7,194 bases of DNA from Verrucomicrobiia bacterium (lineage in GTDB: Bacteria > Verrucomicrobiota > Verrucomicrobiia > Limisphaerales > Palsa-1400), in the NCBI GenBank assembly GCA_025934545.1, contig JAICXV010000107.1, positions 1-7,194 on the forward strand, read 5' to 3'. A model generated the notes under the pieces. It was given only the letters and a program-made list of their open reading frames with translations, ran no database searches and was not told where the DNA came from. Of the stretch, positions 1 to 4,977 are shown piece after piece; within the stretch, counting starts at the first letter, position 1, and every line of letters begins with the position of its first letter. The position numbers and the translations under genes are program-made.

Positions 1-38
1 GAAATCCTTGAAAACGCCATGCTTCTTACATTAGCTGT

Positions 39-179
39 GTGAGCGCAGTTGACCTTGCCATTCGAAAAGTGAAAAGCTTGTCCCCAAAACAAGCCAAAGA
101 ACTTCTTGTCTGGCTTTCTGCTCACCAGACCAACCGCCATTTCCCACGCAAACCCACGTGCGGCAAGCAATTTAATTAA
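39..179 (+). CDS. Short antitoxin-like hypothetical protein (46 aa, GTG start)
   Basis: The frame reads roughly (M)SAVDLAIRKVKSLSPKQ and continues with a KELLVWL segment and a basic tail (RHFPRKPTCGKQFN), ending at TAA 177-179. The pattern of a short amphipathic 'VDLAIRKV...LSPKQAKELL-WL' N-terminus plus a basic C-terminus resembles small antitoxin-type proteins common in Verrucomicrobiota; this is a resemblance from memory, not a search result. The frame is open from about position 12, and GTG 39-41 is the best-placed start because the family-like part begins right there. There is no ATG and no clear ribosome-binding site. No toxin gene (PIN or RelE type) follows; the next gene is a minus-strand remnant. 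It may be an orphan antitoxin, a decayed gene, or a chance frame. Confidence 0.4.
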   Translation: MSAVDLAIRKVKSLSPKQAKELLVWLSAHQTNRHFPRKPTCGKQFN

Positions 180-210
180 AGATCCGAGGTTAAGCTTCCC
201 AAGATCACAC

Positions 211-233
211 GGCGCTTCGGCAACGAAAGCGCC
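211..233. terminator. Hairpin with GCAA loop between convergent genes
   Basis: The arms GGCGCTT (211-217) and AAGCGCC (227-233) pair perfectly. Two further C-G pairs can form around a GCAA tetraloop if one A is bulged. It lies between the plus-strand short ORF ending at 179 and the minus-strand gene ending at 261, where a bidirectional terminator would be expected. Neither strand has a T tract after the stem, so intrinsic termination is not assured; it could equally be a stable 3'-end RNA structure. Confidence 0.35.
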
Positions 234-260
234 TAGTCAGTGTCGGTGGTGCTTATCAAG

Positions 261-917
261 TTATGGTGTAAGCGTGAAGGTGCCGGCTTGGGTCCCTTGA
301 ATGAATGAGCCCTGGGACGTGGTTGTGTTTTGCAGGACTGCGCTGGAGGCGATGATGCGGGTTTGTTTGCCGATTTTGAGCGTCAGCTTTCCGGTGTGCG
401 GATTGACGGAGGCGAGTAAAGCGACGGGAGCGTTGCTGCTGATCACTTGAAGACAGTTTCCATTGGCGGTCGTTCCATTGACAACGTATGTGAGCGTGCC
501 AGCGGGTGTTCCGGTGACAGTGAGTGTCCCGCCGGTCACTGGAACGGCAGGTGTTCCGAAAGCAGGCGCGACCCACGGTGATCCGGTTACGGCAATGTCG
601 CGGCAGGTAAAGCCAGCGGGATAAATGGCGTCCACGTTCGCTTGTTTAATCCAAGTTAGTGTGCCAACGGGAGAACCGGTGGAAAAATTGATCCAACCCT
701 GGAGCAGTTCCTGGCCGTTGAACGAGGTGACATAAAGCGGAGCTTCGCCGGCTTTAGAGGTTTGTGTGAGCATCCTGTCGCTGGTTCCATCGGCCAATGC
801 GCCGATGAACGATATGTTTCCATTTGCGCTTTTGATGGTTGCATAACCTGCGCCGGGCGGGCAGGTCGCGCCGGTTGGGTCCGCCGATGGGATAAGCGTG
901 GTGTATAAAGGGGTCAA
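261..917 (-). pseudogene. C-terminal remnant of a large secreted beta-strand surface protein
   Basis: The translation is rich in G, T, S and V, with alternating beta-strand patterns such as GYATIKSANGNISFIGALADGT, PLYVTSFNGQELLQGWINF, LTWIKQANV, YPAGFT and a final SSAVLQNTTTSQGSFIQGT. This arrangement matches the terminal domain of the long Ig-like or beta-strand-repeat exported proteins of Verrucomicrobiota, which normally ends such proteins. The frame is open only to a stop at 963-965. There is no ATG: the only possible initiator is TTG 915-917, with no Shine-Dalgarno and no signal peptide. The domain looks complete from its first strand (YTTLIPS) to the TAA at 261-263, but everything upstream is missing. 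I read it as a gene that lost its 5' part by deletion or rearrangement near 917-965. A short TTG-started product cannot be excluded. If once exported, it acted at the cell surface. Confidence 0.6.
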
Positions 918-931
918 ACCATAGTATGGTT
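917..931. promoter_or_regulatory. 15-bp palindrome AACCATA-G-TATGGTT
   Basis: This is a perfect inverted repeat with 7-bp arms around one central base. It sits in the divergent gap between the truncated minus-strand gene and the plus-strand PepSY-like gene that starts at 1108. Its size and symmetry suit a dimeric repressor site. It also lies at the edge of the truncation, so it may be a junction scar instead. No promoter hexamers with correct spacing are evident nearby. Confidence 0.25.
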
Positions 932-1096
932 CGTTTTCCGTTGGCTGACCGTTCGTTTTCTCTTAAAGCTTCCTCAATCGTGAGGTGACCTCCTTGATAG
1001 CCAACGTCAATACAAAGCGTCGCTTGGGAATTCCTCCTAAGAAGAAAAACAACATCGGTCGCATTGCCGATGCGCGCTTCGATGCCACGCTGAGTT

Positions 1097-1101
1097 GGAG
1101 G
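1097..1101 (+). promoter_or_regulatory. Ribosome-binding site deciding the start at 1108
   Basis: GGAGG lies 6 bases before ATG 1108-1110. It is the clearest Shine-Dalgarno in the window. It selects this ATG over the upstream in-frame GTG at 985, and the product from 1108 begins directly with a signal peptide. Confidence 0.8.
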
Positions 1102-1107
1102 AACTTT

Positions 1108-2055
1108 ATGAAATACCATGTGAAAACTATTCTTGCTGCTGTACTCGCCGGTTCAACAACCCTCGTTTTGAACGCCGCTAGTGACGATCCGTCTGCGTCC
1201 AGTTCATCGTCTTTAAACTCCGCCAGTTTATCTGAAAACCAACAATCCATTGCCAAAGAACCAGCGGGCGCGCAAAGCTCCGGCGGGCAAATGTTGCTGG
1301 ATCAATTGCCTAAACAGGTCCAGAAAGCGATGCTGCAACATTCCGGTGGCGCAAATCCGGAAAACATTCGTCAAACAACCCAAAACGGCCAACAGTGCTA
1401 TACCGCTACGTTTGATCGCGCAGGCACCAAAGGCAAAATGACAGTTGGACAGGACGGCTCGCTCTTGTCTTTGCAGGAATCAGCCCAGTTCGCGATGGAT
1501 GTTGATCTGCCGAAGCTGCAGAAGTCTCAAATTCAATTCAATCAGTTGCCACAACCGGTGCAACAAACAATCAAGCTCGAGGCCGGCCCATCGCGACTCG
1601 GCAATTTGAGTCAAAGTGAAGCCAACGGGCAGAAGCTTTATCGCGTCGACTTTAACCGCGAAGGAATCCGTCACGAACTCTTTATCACGCCCCAAGGCAA
1701 AATTGCCGCGCAAGTGCAGGAGACCGCGTTCGCCCTTGAGCCGATGCAGAACGTGCGCTCACTGACGCTTAGTGAAACACCGCAGGCCGTTCAACAAGCA
1801 GCCCGCAGCAATGCGCAGGGCGGCCAGGTCACGGACGTCGACAAAGCGACTTGGAACGGCCAAACGGTTTATAGTGTCATGGTCGACAAGAAGAGCCGCT
1901 TGAGCCAATGGATCTTCGACCAAAATGGCAAGGTCGTTGAAAGCCCCGGCCAAAAAGTAGAAGAAGCAGCGGGCGCGGAAAATAAATCACAATCGCAAAG
2001 TGCGGAACACCGAAACAATCAGGACCAAAATCAAGACTCCAATCAACAGAAATAG
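1108..2055 (+). CDS. Exported protein with three PepSY-like repeats (315 aa)
   Basis: Residues 1-23 (MKYHVKTILA, then AVLAGSTTLVLNA) form a typical signal peptide, with cleavage likely at the Ala-Ala near 23/24. A Ser-rich linker (about 29-48) follows. Three similar segments of about 60 residues come next, at roughly 62-125, 143-206 and 219-280. Each begins with a helix of the form 'LPxxVQxxI/A', continues with 'NGQxxYxVxFD' and ends with a 'xxxGKxxxxQE'-like strand. This is the helix plus beta-hairpin plan of PepSY and related BLIP-like domains. The C-terminus (from about 284) is a hydrophilic Gln/Asn/Ser-rich tail. The product is predicted periplasmic or outside the cytoplasmic membrane. 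PepSY domains are often linked to inhibition of proteases or other proteins; no partner is encoded here, so the role is unknown. The stop TAG is followed at once by TAA. The gene stands alone, with about 190 bases on either side. Confidence 0.8.
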   Translation: MKYHVKTILAAVLAGSTTLVLNAASDDPSASSSSSLNSASLSENQQSIAKEPAGAQSSGGQMLLDQLPKQVQKAMLQHSGGANPENIRQTTQNGQQCYTATFDRAGTKGKMTVGQDGSLLSLQESAQFAMDVDLPKLQKSQIQFNQLPQPVQQTIKLEAGPSRLGNLSQSEANGQKLYRVDFNREGIRHELFITPQGKIAAQVQETAFALEPMQNVRSLTLSETPQAVQQAARSNAQGGQVTDVDKATWNGQTVYSVMVDKKSRLSQWIFDQNGKVVESPGQKVEEAAGAENKSQSQSAEHRNNQDQNQDSNQQK

Positions 2056-2058
2056 TAA

Positions 2059-2229
2059 ATTGCAACTCGAGAGCACCCTATCCAGTCGCGCGACAAATAC
2101 GTTAATGGATCAAACTGCGACTGGAAGGGGCCGGTTTATTTTCAGGTGCGCATGACCGTGCGCTCGACGACGGCATCTGATGCCGCGTTCCTTGCCGCTG
2201 AATTGCACAAGACCCTTGTCCATCACTGA
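2059..2229 (+). other. Open frame without start between two genes; possible gene remnant
   Basis: The gap between the genes ending at 2055 and starting at 2251 holds a stop-free frame in the same phase as the upstream gene. It is separated from that gene by back-to-back stops (TAG 2053-2055, TAA 2056-2058). It reads with segments such as REHPIQSRDKYVNGSNCDWK and YFQVRMTVRSTTASDAAF and ends at TGA 2227-2229. The only internal ATG (2152) would give 25 residues. I do not recognise it. It could be the tail of a decayed gene or chance. I saw no terminator or promoter that I could defend in this gap. Confidence 0.15.
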
Positions 2230-2250
2230 TCGTCCATTTATCGTGCGCTG

Positions 2251-2964
2251 ATGCACCTCATCTCACGGCTCGGGGCCACCACCATTCTGGCCGTGACTTT
2301 GCTTTTATGCGGCTGCGATCAACAAACGGCGAAAGCGCCAGCAGCAAAAGACACAGCCGCTCAAGAGGCTACCGCGACACCGTCCAATTCCGGTCCACCG
2401 GAGGGCCAAAAAGCCTGCTTCCAATGCGACGGGGAGGGGACCACGGCCTGCACTGCGCGCGGTTGCGTCGGCGGAAAAACAGATTGTCCCGGAAATTGTT
2501 TACGTCTCAATCGCGGCTCTTGGATCCACATGACGGTCGCAGGTCATCCGCCGACTGATCTGTGGCAAAAATTCCCATATAACGGCGGCACGATGTCGTG
2601 GAATCAAAACCACGTTGGCGACGTCGTCGTCTATGAAAATGGAACGCCGGTGAACAAAGGCAGGTGCCCGACGTGCGGCGGCACGACGAAAGTGAACTGT
2701 CCGGTTTGTCAGGGTTCTGGAAAACAAACCTGCACATTGTGTCAGGGAAGCAAATACATTCCGGTCGCGTGGAAGCCCAATGACTATCCGTGGCTCAACA
2801 GCCAACCGGATCTCATCCGCCTGAAAGACGGCAAGTTCTTGCTCGGCAAAATCGTCAAATCCGACGGCGACGACCGCCTCATCAAAACCCGCGAAAGCAA
2901 ATTCGTCCACGTTTCCGCCGCCGACATCGTCCTCGAATCCAGCCCGGGCGTGAAACTGCAGTAA
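2251..2964 (+). CDS. Lipoprotein with DnaJ-type CxxCxG zinc-finger motifs (237 aa)
   Basis: The N-terminus (MHLISRLGAT, then a hydrophobic run to LLLCGC) is a lipoprotein signal with Cys22 as the probable lipidated residue, followed by Asp23. A low-complexity Ala/Thr/Pro/Lys linker spans about 24-50. Cysteine motifs follow: CFQCDGEG (56-63), C67/C72, C79/C83, then CPTCGG (139-144), CPVCQGSG (150-157) and CTLCQGS (161-167). The CxxCxGxG pattern is that of the DnaJ central zinc-binding domain, which can bind two zinc ions and unfolded substrates. No J domain is present. The middle (about 85-135) contains a Trp/Asn/Tyr-rich stretch, and the C-terminal 50 residues form a small beta-rich domain (DLIRLKDGKFLLGKIVKSDG). 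It is predicted to be anchored to a membrane facing the periplasm. Metal binding is likely; a chaperone or redox role is only a guess. ATG 2251 has no clear Shine-Dalgarno, but the signal peptide starts there. Confidence 0.78.
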   Translation: MHLISRLGATTILAVTLLLCGCDQQTAKAPAAKDTAAQEATATPSNSGPPEGQKACFQCDGEGTTACTARGCVGGKTDCPGNCLRLNRGSWIHMTVAGHPPTDLWQKFPYNGGTMSWNQNHVGDVVVYENGTPVNKGRCPTCGGTTKVNCPVCQGSGKQTCTLCQGSKYIPVAWKPNDYPWLNSQPDLIRLKDGKFLLGKIVKSDGDDRLIKTRESKFVHVSAADIVLESSPGVKLQ

Positions 2965-2996
2965 TCCGCCTGGACAGGACTCCGATTGAACAGCAC

Positions 2997-3014
2997 GGAA
3001 CCGAGTTCGGTTCC
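2997..3014 (+). terminator. Candidate weak terminator after the lipoprotein gene
   Basis: GGAACCGAGTTCGGTTCC is a perfect inverted repeat that can fold as a 7-bp stem with an AGTT loop, 32 bases after the lipoprotein stop codon. Only TTGATT follows, so the U tract is poor. Position and symmetry favour a terminator; an operator for the downstream cassette is an alternative. Confidence 0.4.
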
Positions 3015-3094
3015 TTGATTCAACGTGGATAGCAAAAGTTTCGACGCGAAAGAATTCAGTTTGGTGTGTTTTTTGATGTAAGACGTCGCACCTC

Positions 3095-3120
3095 AGATAT
3101 TTGCGAATAACAAAATATCT
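3095..3120. promoter_or_regulatory. A+T-rich inverted repeat AGATATTT-N10-AAATATCT
   Basis: Two perfect 8-base arms (3095-3102 and 3113-3120) are separated by 10 bases. They sit in the A+T-rich leader upstream of the small basic ORF at 3160. The half-site centres are about 18 bp apart. The arms suit a protein-binding dyad better than an RNA terminator because they are nearly all A/T. Confidence 0.35.
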
Positions 3121-3126
3121 TTCTAC

Positions 3127-3145
3127 TTGGACAGCTTTTGTCCAA
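3127..3145. promoter_or_regulatory. Inverted repeat TTGGACA-N5-TGTCCAA
   Basis: Perfect 7-base arms lie 15 bases before the ATG at 3160 and 7 bases after the previous dyad. The left arm resembles a -35 hexamer (TTGGAC), but no -10 with normal spacing is present: TAAGAT at 3156-3161 is about 23 bases away. It is a plausible operator for the cassette promoter. Confidence 0.35.
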
Positions 3146-3159
3146 CTGCCTTTTGTAAG

Positions 3160-3297
3160 ATGGCCGCGAGTATGAAAACTAAAAAACAAACTCGCGCTGC
3201 AACTCAATCGCAGCAGAACCGAATCAATTCGCCGTTGCTCGGTCGAACAGGTCCGGCATGTCCGAATCGCGCAAAAACTGCAAAAAACGCCAATTAA
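3160..3297 (+). CDS. Tiny basic protein upstream of the Gp27-like gene (45 or 41 aa)
   Basis: ATG 3160-3162 and the in-frame ATG 3172-3174 open a frame ending at TAA 3295-3297. From 3172 it reads MKTKKQTRAATQSQQNRINS, then PLLGRTGPACPNRAKTAKNAN. It is rich in Lys, Arg, Gln, Asn and Thr, has one Cys and no hydrophobic core, so it is either disordered or bound to nucleic acid or protein. I do not recognise a family. The frame ends 13 bases before the decamer repeats and 72 bases before the Gp27-like start, with two dyads just upstream, which suggests it belongs to the same unit. No convincing Shine-Dalgarno is seen. It may instead be untranslated leader RNA. Confidence 0.35.
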   Translation: MAASMKTKKQTRAATQSQQNRINSPLLGRTGPACPNRAKTAKNAN

Positions 3298-3310
3298 CCT
3301 TCCAAGGTAA

Positions 3311-3350
3311 ATATCGGTTGGTATCGACTTGTACCGCTTAGTATCGGTTA
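3311..3350 (+). repeat. Four tandem 10-bp repeats, best copy GTATCGGTTA
   Basis: The units are ATATCGGTTG (3311), GTATCGACTT (3321), GTACCGCTTA (3331) and GTATCGGTTA (3341). Relative to the last copy they match 8, 7, 8 and 10 of 10 bases, with no gaps. A period of 10 bp puts each copy on nearly the same face of the helix, as in iterons or cooperative operator arrays. A palindrome, ACCTTCCAAGGT (3297-3308), directly precedes the array. A run of A and T (3352-3369) directly follows and leads into the ATG of the HTH gene at 3370, so the array occupies the likely promoter. The natural ligand would be that gene's own product; this is inference. Confidence 0.7.
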
Positions 3351-3369
3351 GAAAATTTTTTTATTTTTT

Positions 3370-3879
3370 ATGGAAATCAAACTTCAACTCTCACGGAAGC
3401 CCACGGGGAAAGTTTCTCAACTTCCACCGGATCTGGTCGAATACGTTAACTGCGCGATTCAGGACGGCGTCAAATACGACGAGATCATTCGTCAACTCGC
3501 CGAACGCGGCCACACCGGATTCAACAAAAATAATCTCTCTCGCTGGCGTCGTTCCGGCCACTGCCAATGGCTCCTCGCTCAAGAACGCAATGACGCTATG
3601 CGCATGCGTTGCGAAGCTTCCTTGAGTGCCGCCAGAGAGCTCGGCCCTGTCGACCAGCAAAAAATGTCCCTGCTCAATGATGCGCTCGTCACAACCCAAC
3701 TTACAGACACTCTCTGGGCTTTTCACCACAACCATCCTGATTTGAATAAAAAACCGGAAAATTGGTTTAAAATTGTAAAGTTGGTCAATGAACATTCCCG
3801 CGAAACCGTTCAGTACAAAAAAATCGCGATCCAAACCGAGATGCTGCGCCGGGCGTTGGGTGTGAATCAGGGCGCGTGA
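3370..3879 (+). CDS. Mu Gp27/DUF3486-like helix-turn-helix protein (169 aa), no phage context
   Basis: The N-terminal half has the plan of phage Mu Gp27 (DUF3486) proteins. A short basic lead is followed by VSQLPPDLVEYVNCAI (15-30), a helix YDEIIRQLAERG (36-47) and a recognition-type segment FNKNNLSRWRRSG (51-63). This is a helix-turn-helix in which Lys/Asn/Arg and Trp residues would face DNA. Residues 65-115 look helical; the C-terminal part (about 125-165) is helical and charged, with KKPENWFKIVKLVNEHS. In Mu, Gp27 is encoded next to the terminase large subunit gene and is thought to act as the small terminase subunit. Here no terminase, portal or head gene is present. The start at 3370 has no Shine-Dalgarno and is preceded by A/T runs and the decamer array. 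I infer a domesticated DNA-binding protein, perhaps autoregulatory. Family assignment is from motif resemblance only. Confidence 0.65.
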   Translation: MEIKLQLSRKPTGKVSQLPPDLVEYVNCAIQDGVKYDEIIRQLAERGHTGFNKNNLSRWRRSGHCQWLLAQERNDAMRMRCEASLSAARELGPVDQQKMSLLNDALVTTQLTDTLWAFHHNHPDLNKKPENWFKIVKLVNEHSRETVQYKKIAIQTEMLRRALGVNQGA

Positions 3880-3892
3880 ACAACCGATCTTT

Positions 3893-3917
3893 GCAACCCG
3901 AATTCAAGTCGGGTTGC
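3893..3917 (+). terminator. Strong hairpin after the Gp27-like gene
   Basis: GCAACCCGA (3893-3901) and TCGGGTTGC (3909-3917) form a perfect 9-bp stem with a 7-base loop, starting 13 bases after the stop codon. The following TGTTCTTT gives a moderate U-rich tail, so this is a good intrinsic terminator candidate closing the cassette. The tail overlaps the boxA-like element, so the two readings partly compete. Confidence 0.65.
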
Positions 3918-3929
3918 TGTTCTTTGACA
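3918..3929 (+). promoter_or_regulatory. boxA-like element in the nucleoside hydrolase leader
   Basis: TGTTCTTTGACA matches the boxA antitermination core (Bacillus-type TGTTCTTTGAAA; enteric TGCTCTTTAACA), which is bound as RNA by NusB and ribosomal protein S10. A near-identical element occurs at 6597. It lies 36 bases before ATG 3966. The embedded TTGACA (3924-3929) could instead be a -35 box, but no -10 hexamer is found 16-18 bases downstream. Confidence 0.4.
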
Positions 3930-3965
3930 TTTATATTTCGGAAGCGGAGCCACAACATCTCAGCA

Positions 3966-4919
3966 ATGATGCGGATTATCTTTGCAATTGCGCTCCTGCT
4001 CGCCGGTTCAGTCATGGCCAAGCCGATCCCGGTAATCCTGGATACCGACGTGGGCAACGACATCGACGACACATTCGCCATCGCGCTTCTCATTAGAAAT
4101 CCGGCGTTCGATGTGAAGCTCATCACGACCACCGACGGCATGCAGGAGTACCGCACGAAACTCGTCGCCAAAGAATTAACGATTGCGGGTCGAACGGACA
4201 TTCCCATTGGCATTGGTGCCGGGCCGACGCCGGGGCAGGGCAACATTGCGCCATGGGTTCGTGACTTCAGGCTCCGCGATTACAAGGGCACGGTTTGTCC
4301 CGACGGTGTCGACGCATTGATCAAATGCGTAAAAAAATCCAAACAACCGATGACGGTCATCGCCATCGGCCCGCTCCAGACATTGGCAGAAGCCCTCCGA
4401 CGAGATCCATCAATTGCACACCATGCCCGGCTGGTAGCAATGCAGGGCAGTGTGTTCAAAGGGTATGGCGGTTCGCCGAAACCGTTTCCCGAATGGAATG
4501 TCAAACTCGATGTCCGCGCCGCGCAGCGCGTTCTCTCCGCAGATTGGCAATCGGTTACCATCACGCCAACCGACACCTGCGCACTGCCTGAAATCACCCT
4601 CGATCAGCCGCGCCTTGAAAAACTACGAGCTTCACCCGACAAACTTGACCAGGCGATCCTGCAAGCTCACGCAATCTGGGGCGGCAAAAGCGACTTCCAA
4701 ACGACCTCTCTGATGTATGACACCGTCGCAATCTTTCTTGCCGATCCAAGTGCGCCGGATTTGGTGAATTACAAAACCGTCCGCATCAAAGTAACCGATG
4801 ACGCCATGACAATTCCGGCCGCAGACGGCAGAGAAATGCGCGTCGCCGTTAGTTGGAAAAATGTCGAGGGCTTTAGAGATTACCTGTTGAACGGACTTTT
4901 GCCGGGGCGGTCCCCCTGA
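3966..4919 (+). CDS. Exported inosine/uridine-type nucleoside hydrolase (317 aa)
   Basis: This protein is predicted to cleave the N-glycosidic bond of nucleosides, giving ribose and free base for salvage. The N-terminus (MMRIIFAIALLLAGSVMA) is a signal peptide with cleavage near residue 18, so it acts outside the cytoplasm. The calcium- and ribose-binding signature DTDVGNDIDD occupies 26-35, right after the first strand. GPLQTLAEAL (135-144) and EWNVKLD (176-182) match the conserved central motifs, the latter carrying the Asn and Asp of the ribose pocket. YDTVAIFLADP (251-261) holds the C-terminal calcium Asp (D252). In classical IU-NH enzymes a catalytic His precedes that Asp; here it is Tyr251, a change seen in divergent relatives, so base specificity cannot be stated. 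Length is normal. ATG 3966 and ATG 3969 are equally plausible. A GTG at 3876 overlaps the previous stop but would bury the signal peptide. Confidence 0.88.
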   Translation: MMRIIFAIALLLAGSVMAKPIPVILDTDVGNDIDDTFAIALLIRNPAFDVKLITTTDGMQEYRTKLVAKELTIAGRTDIPIGIGAGPTPGQGNIAPWVRDFRLRDYKGTVCPDGVDALIKCVKKSKQPMTVIAIGPLQTLAEALRRDPSIAHHARLVAMQGSVFKGYGGSPKPFPEWNVKLDVRAAQRVLSADWQSVTITPTDTCALPEITLDQPRLEKLRASPDKLDQAILQAHAIWGGKSDFQTTSLMYDTVAIFLADPSAPDLVNYKTVRIKVTDDAMTIPAADGREMRVAVSWKNVEGFRDYLLNGLLPGRSP

Positions 4920-4977
4920 GTCATCAGTTCGTTACATTTCCTGTCCGGTTTTAATGCCGGCGGGTACTATCTGATGA

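Noticed and set aside
985..1107. N-terminal extension of the PepSY-like protein from GTG 985
   Set aside because: The added 41 residues are basic and lack signal character, while ATG 1108 has GGAGG at the right distance and starts a signal peptide.
3132..3161. Sigma-70 promoter from TTGGAC to TAAGAT before the small ORF
   Set aside because: The spacing of about 23 bases is too long for a standard promoter, and the -10 matches only 4 of 6 bases.
2500..3207. Long minus-strand reading frame of 235 codons opposite the lipoprotein gene
   Set aside because: It is antisense to a gene with clear signal peptide and cysteine motifs, runs into the cassette leader, and has no recognisable protein features.
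3311..3350. Decamer array as a CRISPR or microsatellite
   Set aside because: Repeats are only 10 bp with no spacers, so not CRISPR. The degenerate copies and placement at a promoter fit protein-binding sites better than a slippage repeat.
3391..3834. Minus-strand frame of 147 codons opposite the Gp27-like gene
   Set aside because: The plus-strand frame has the HTH family pattern, upstream control elements and a terminator; the antisense frame has none of these.
3876..3965. Nucleoside hydrolase starting at GTG 3876, overlapping the previous stop
   Set aside because: The extra 30 residues are encoded by the hairpin and boxA-like region and would place the signal peptide internally.
4904..4916. 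GGGG-CGGT-CCCC as terminator of the nucleoside hydrolase gene
   Set aside because: The stem is only 4 bp, lies inside the coding end and has no T tract.
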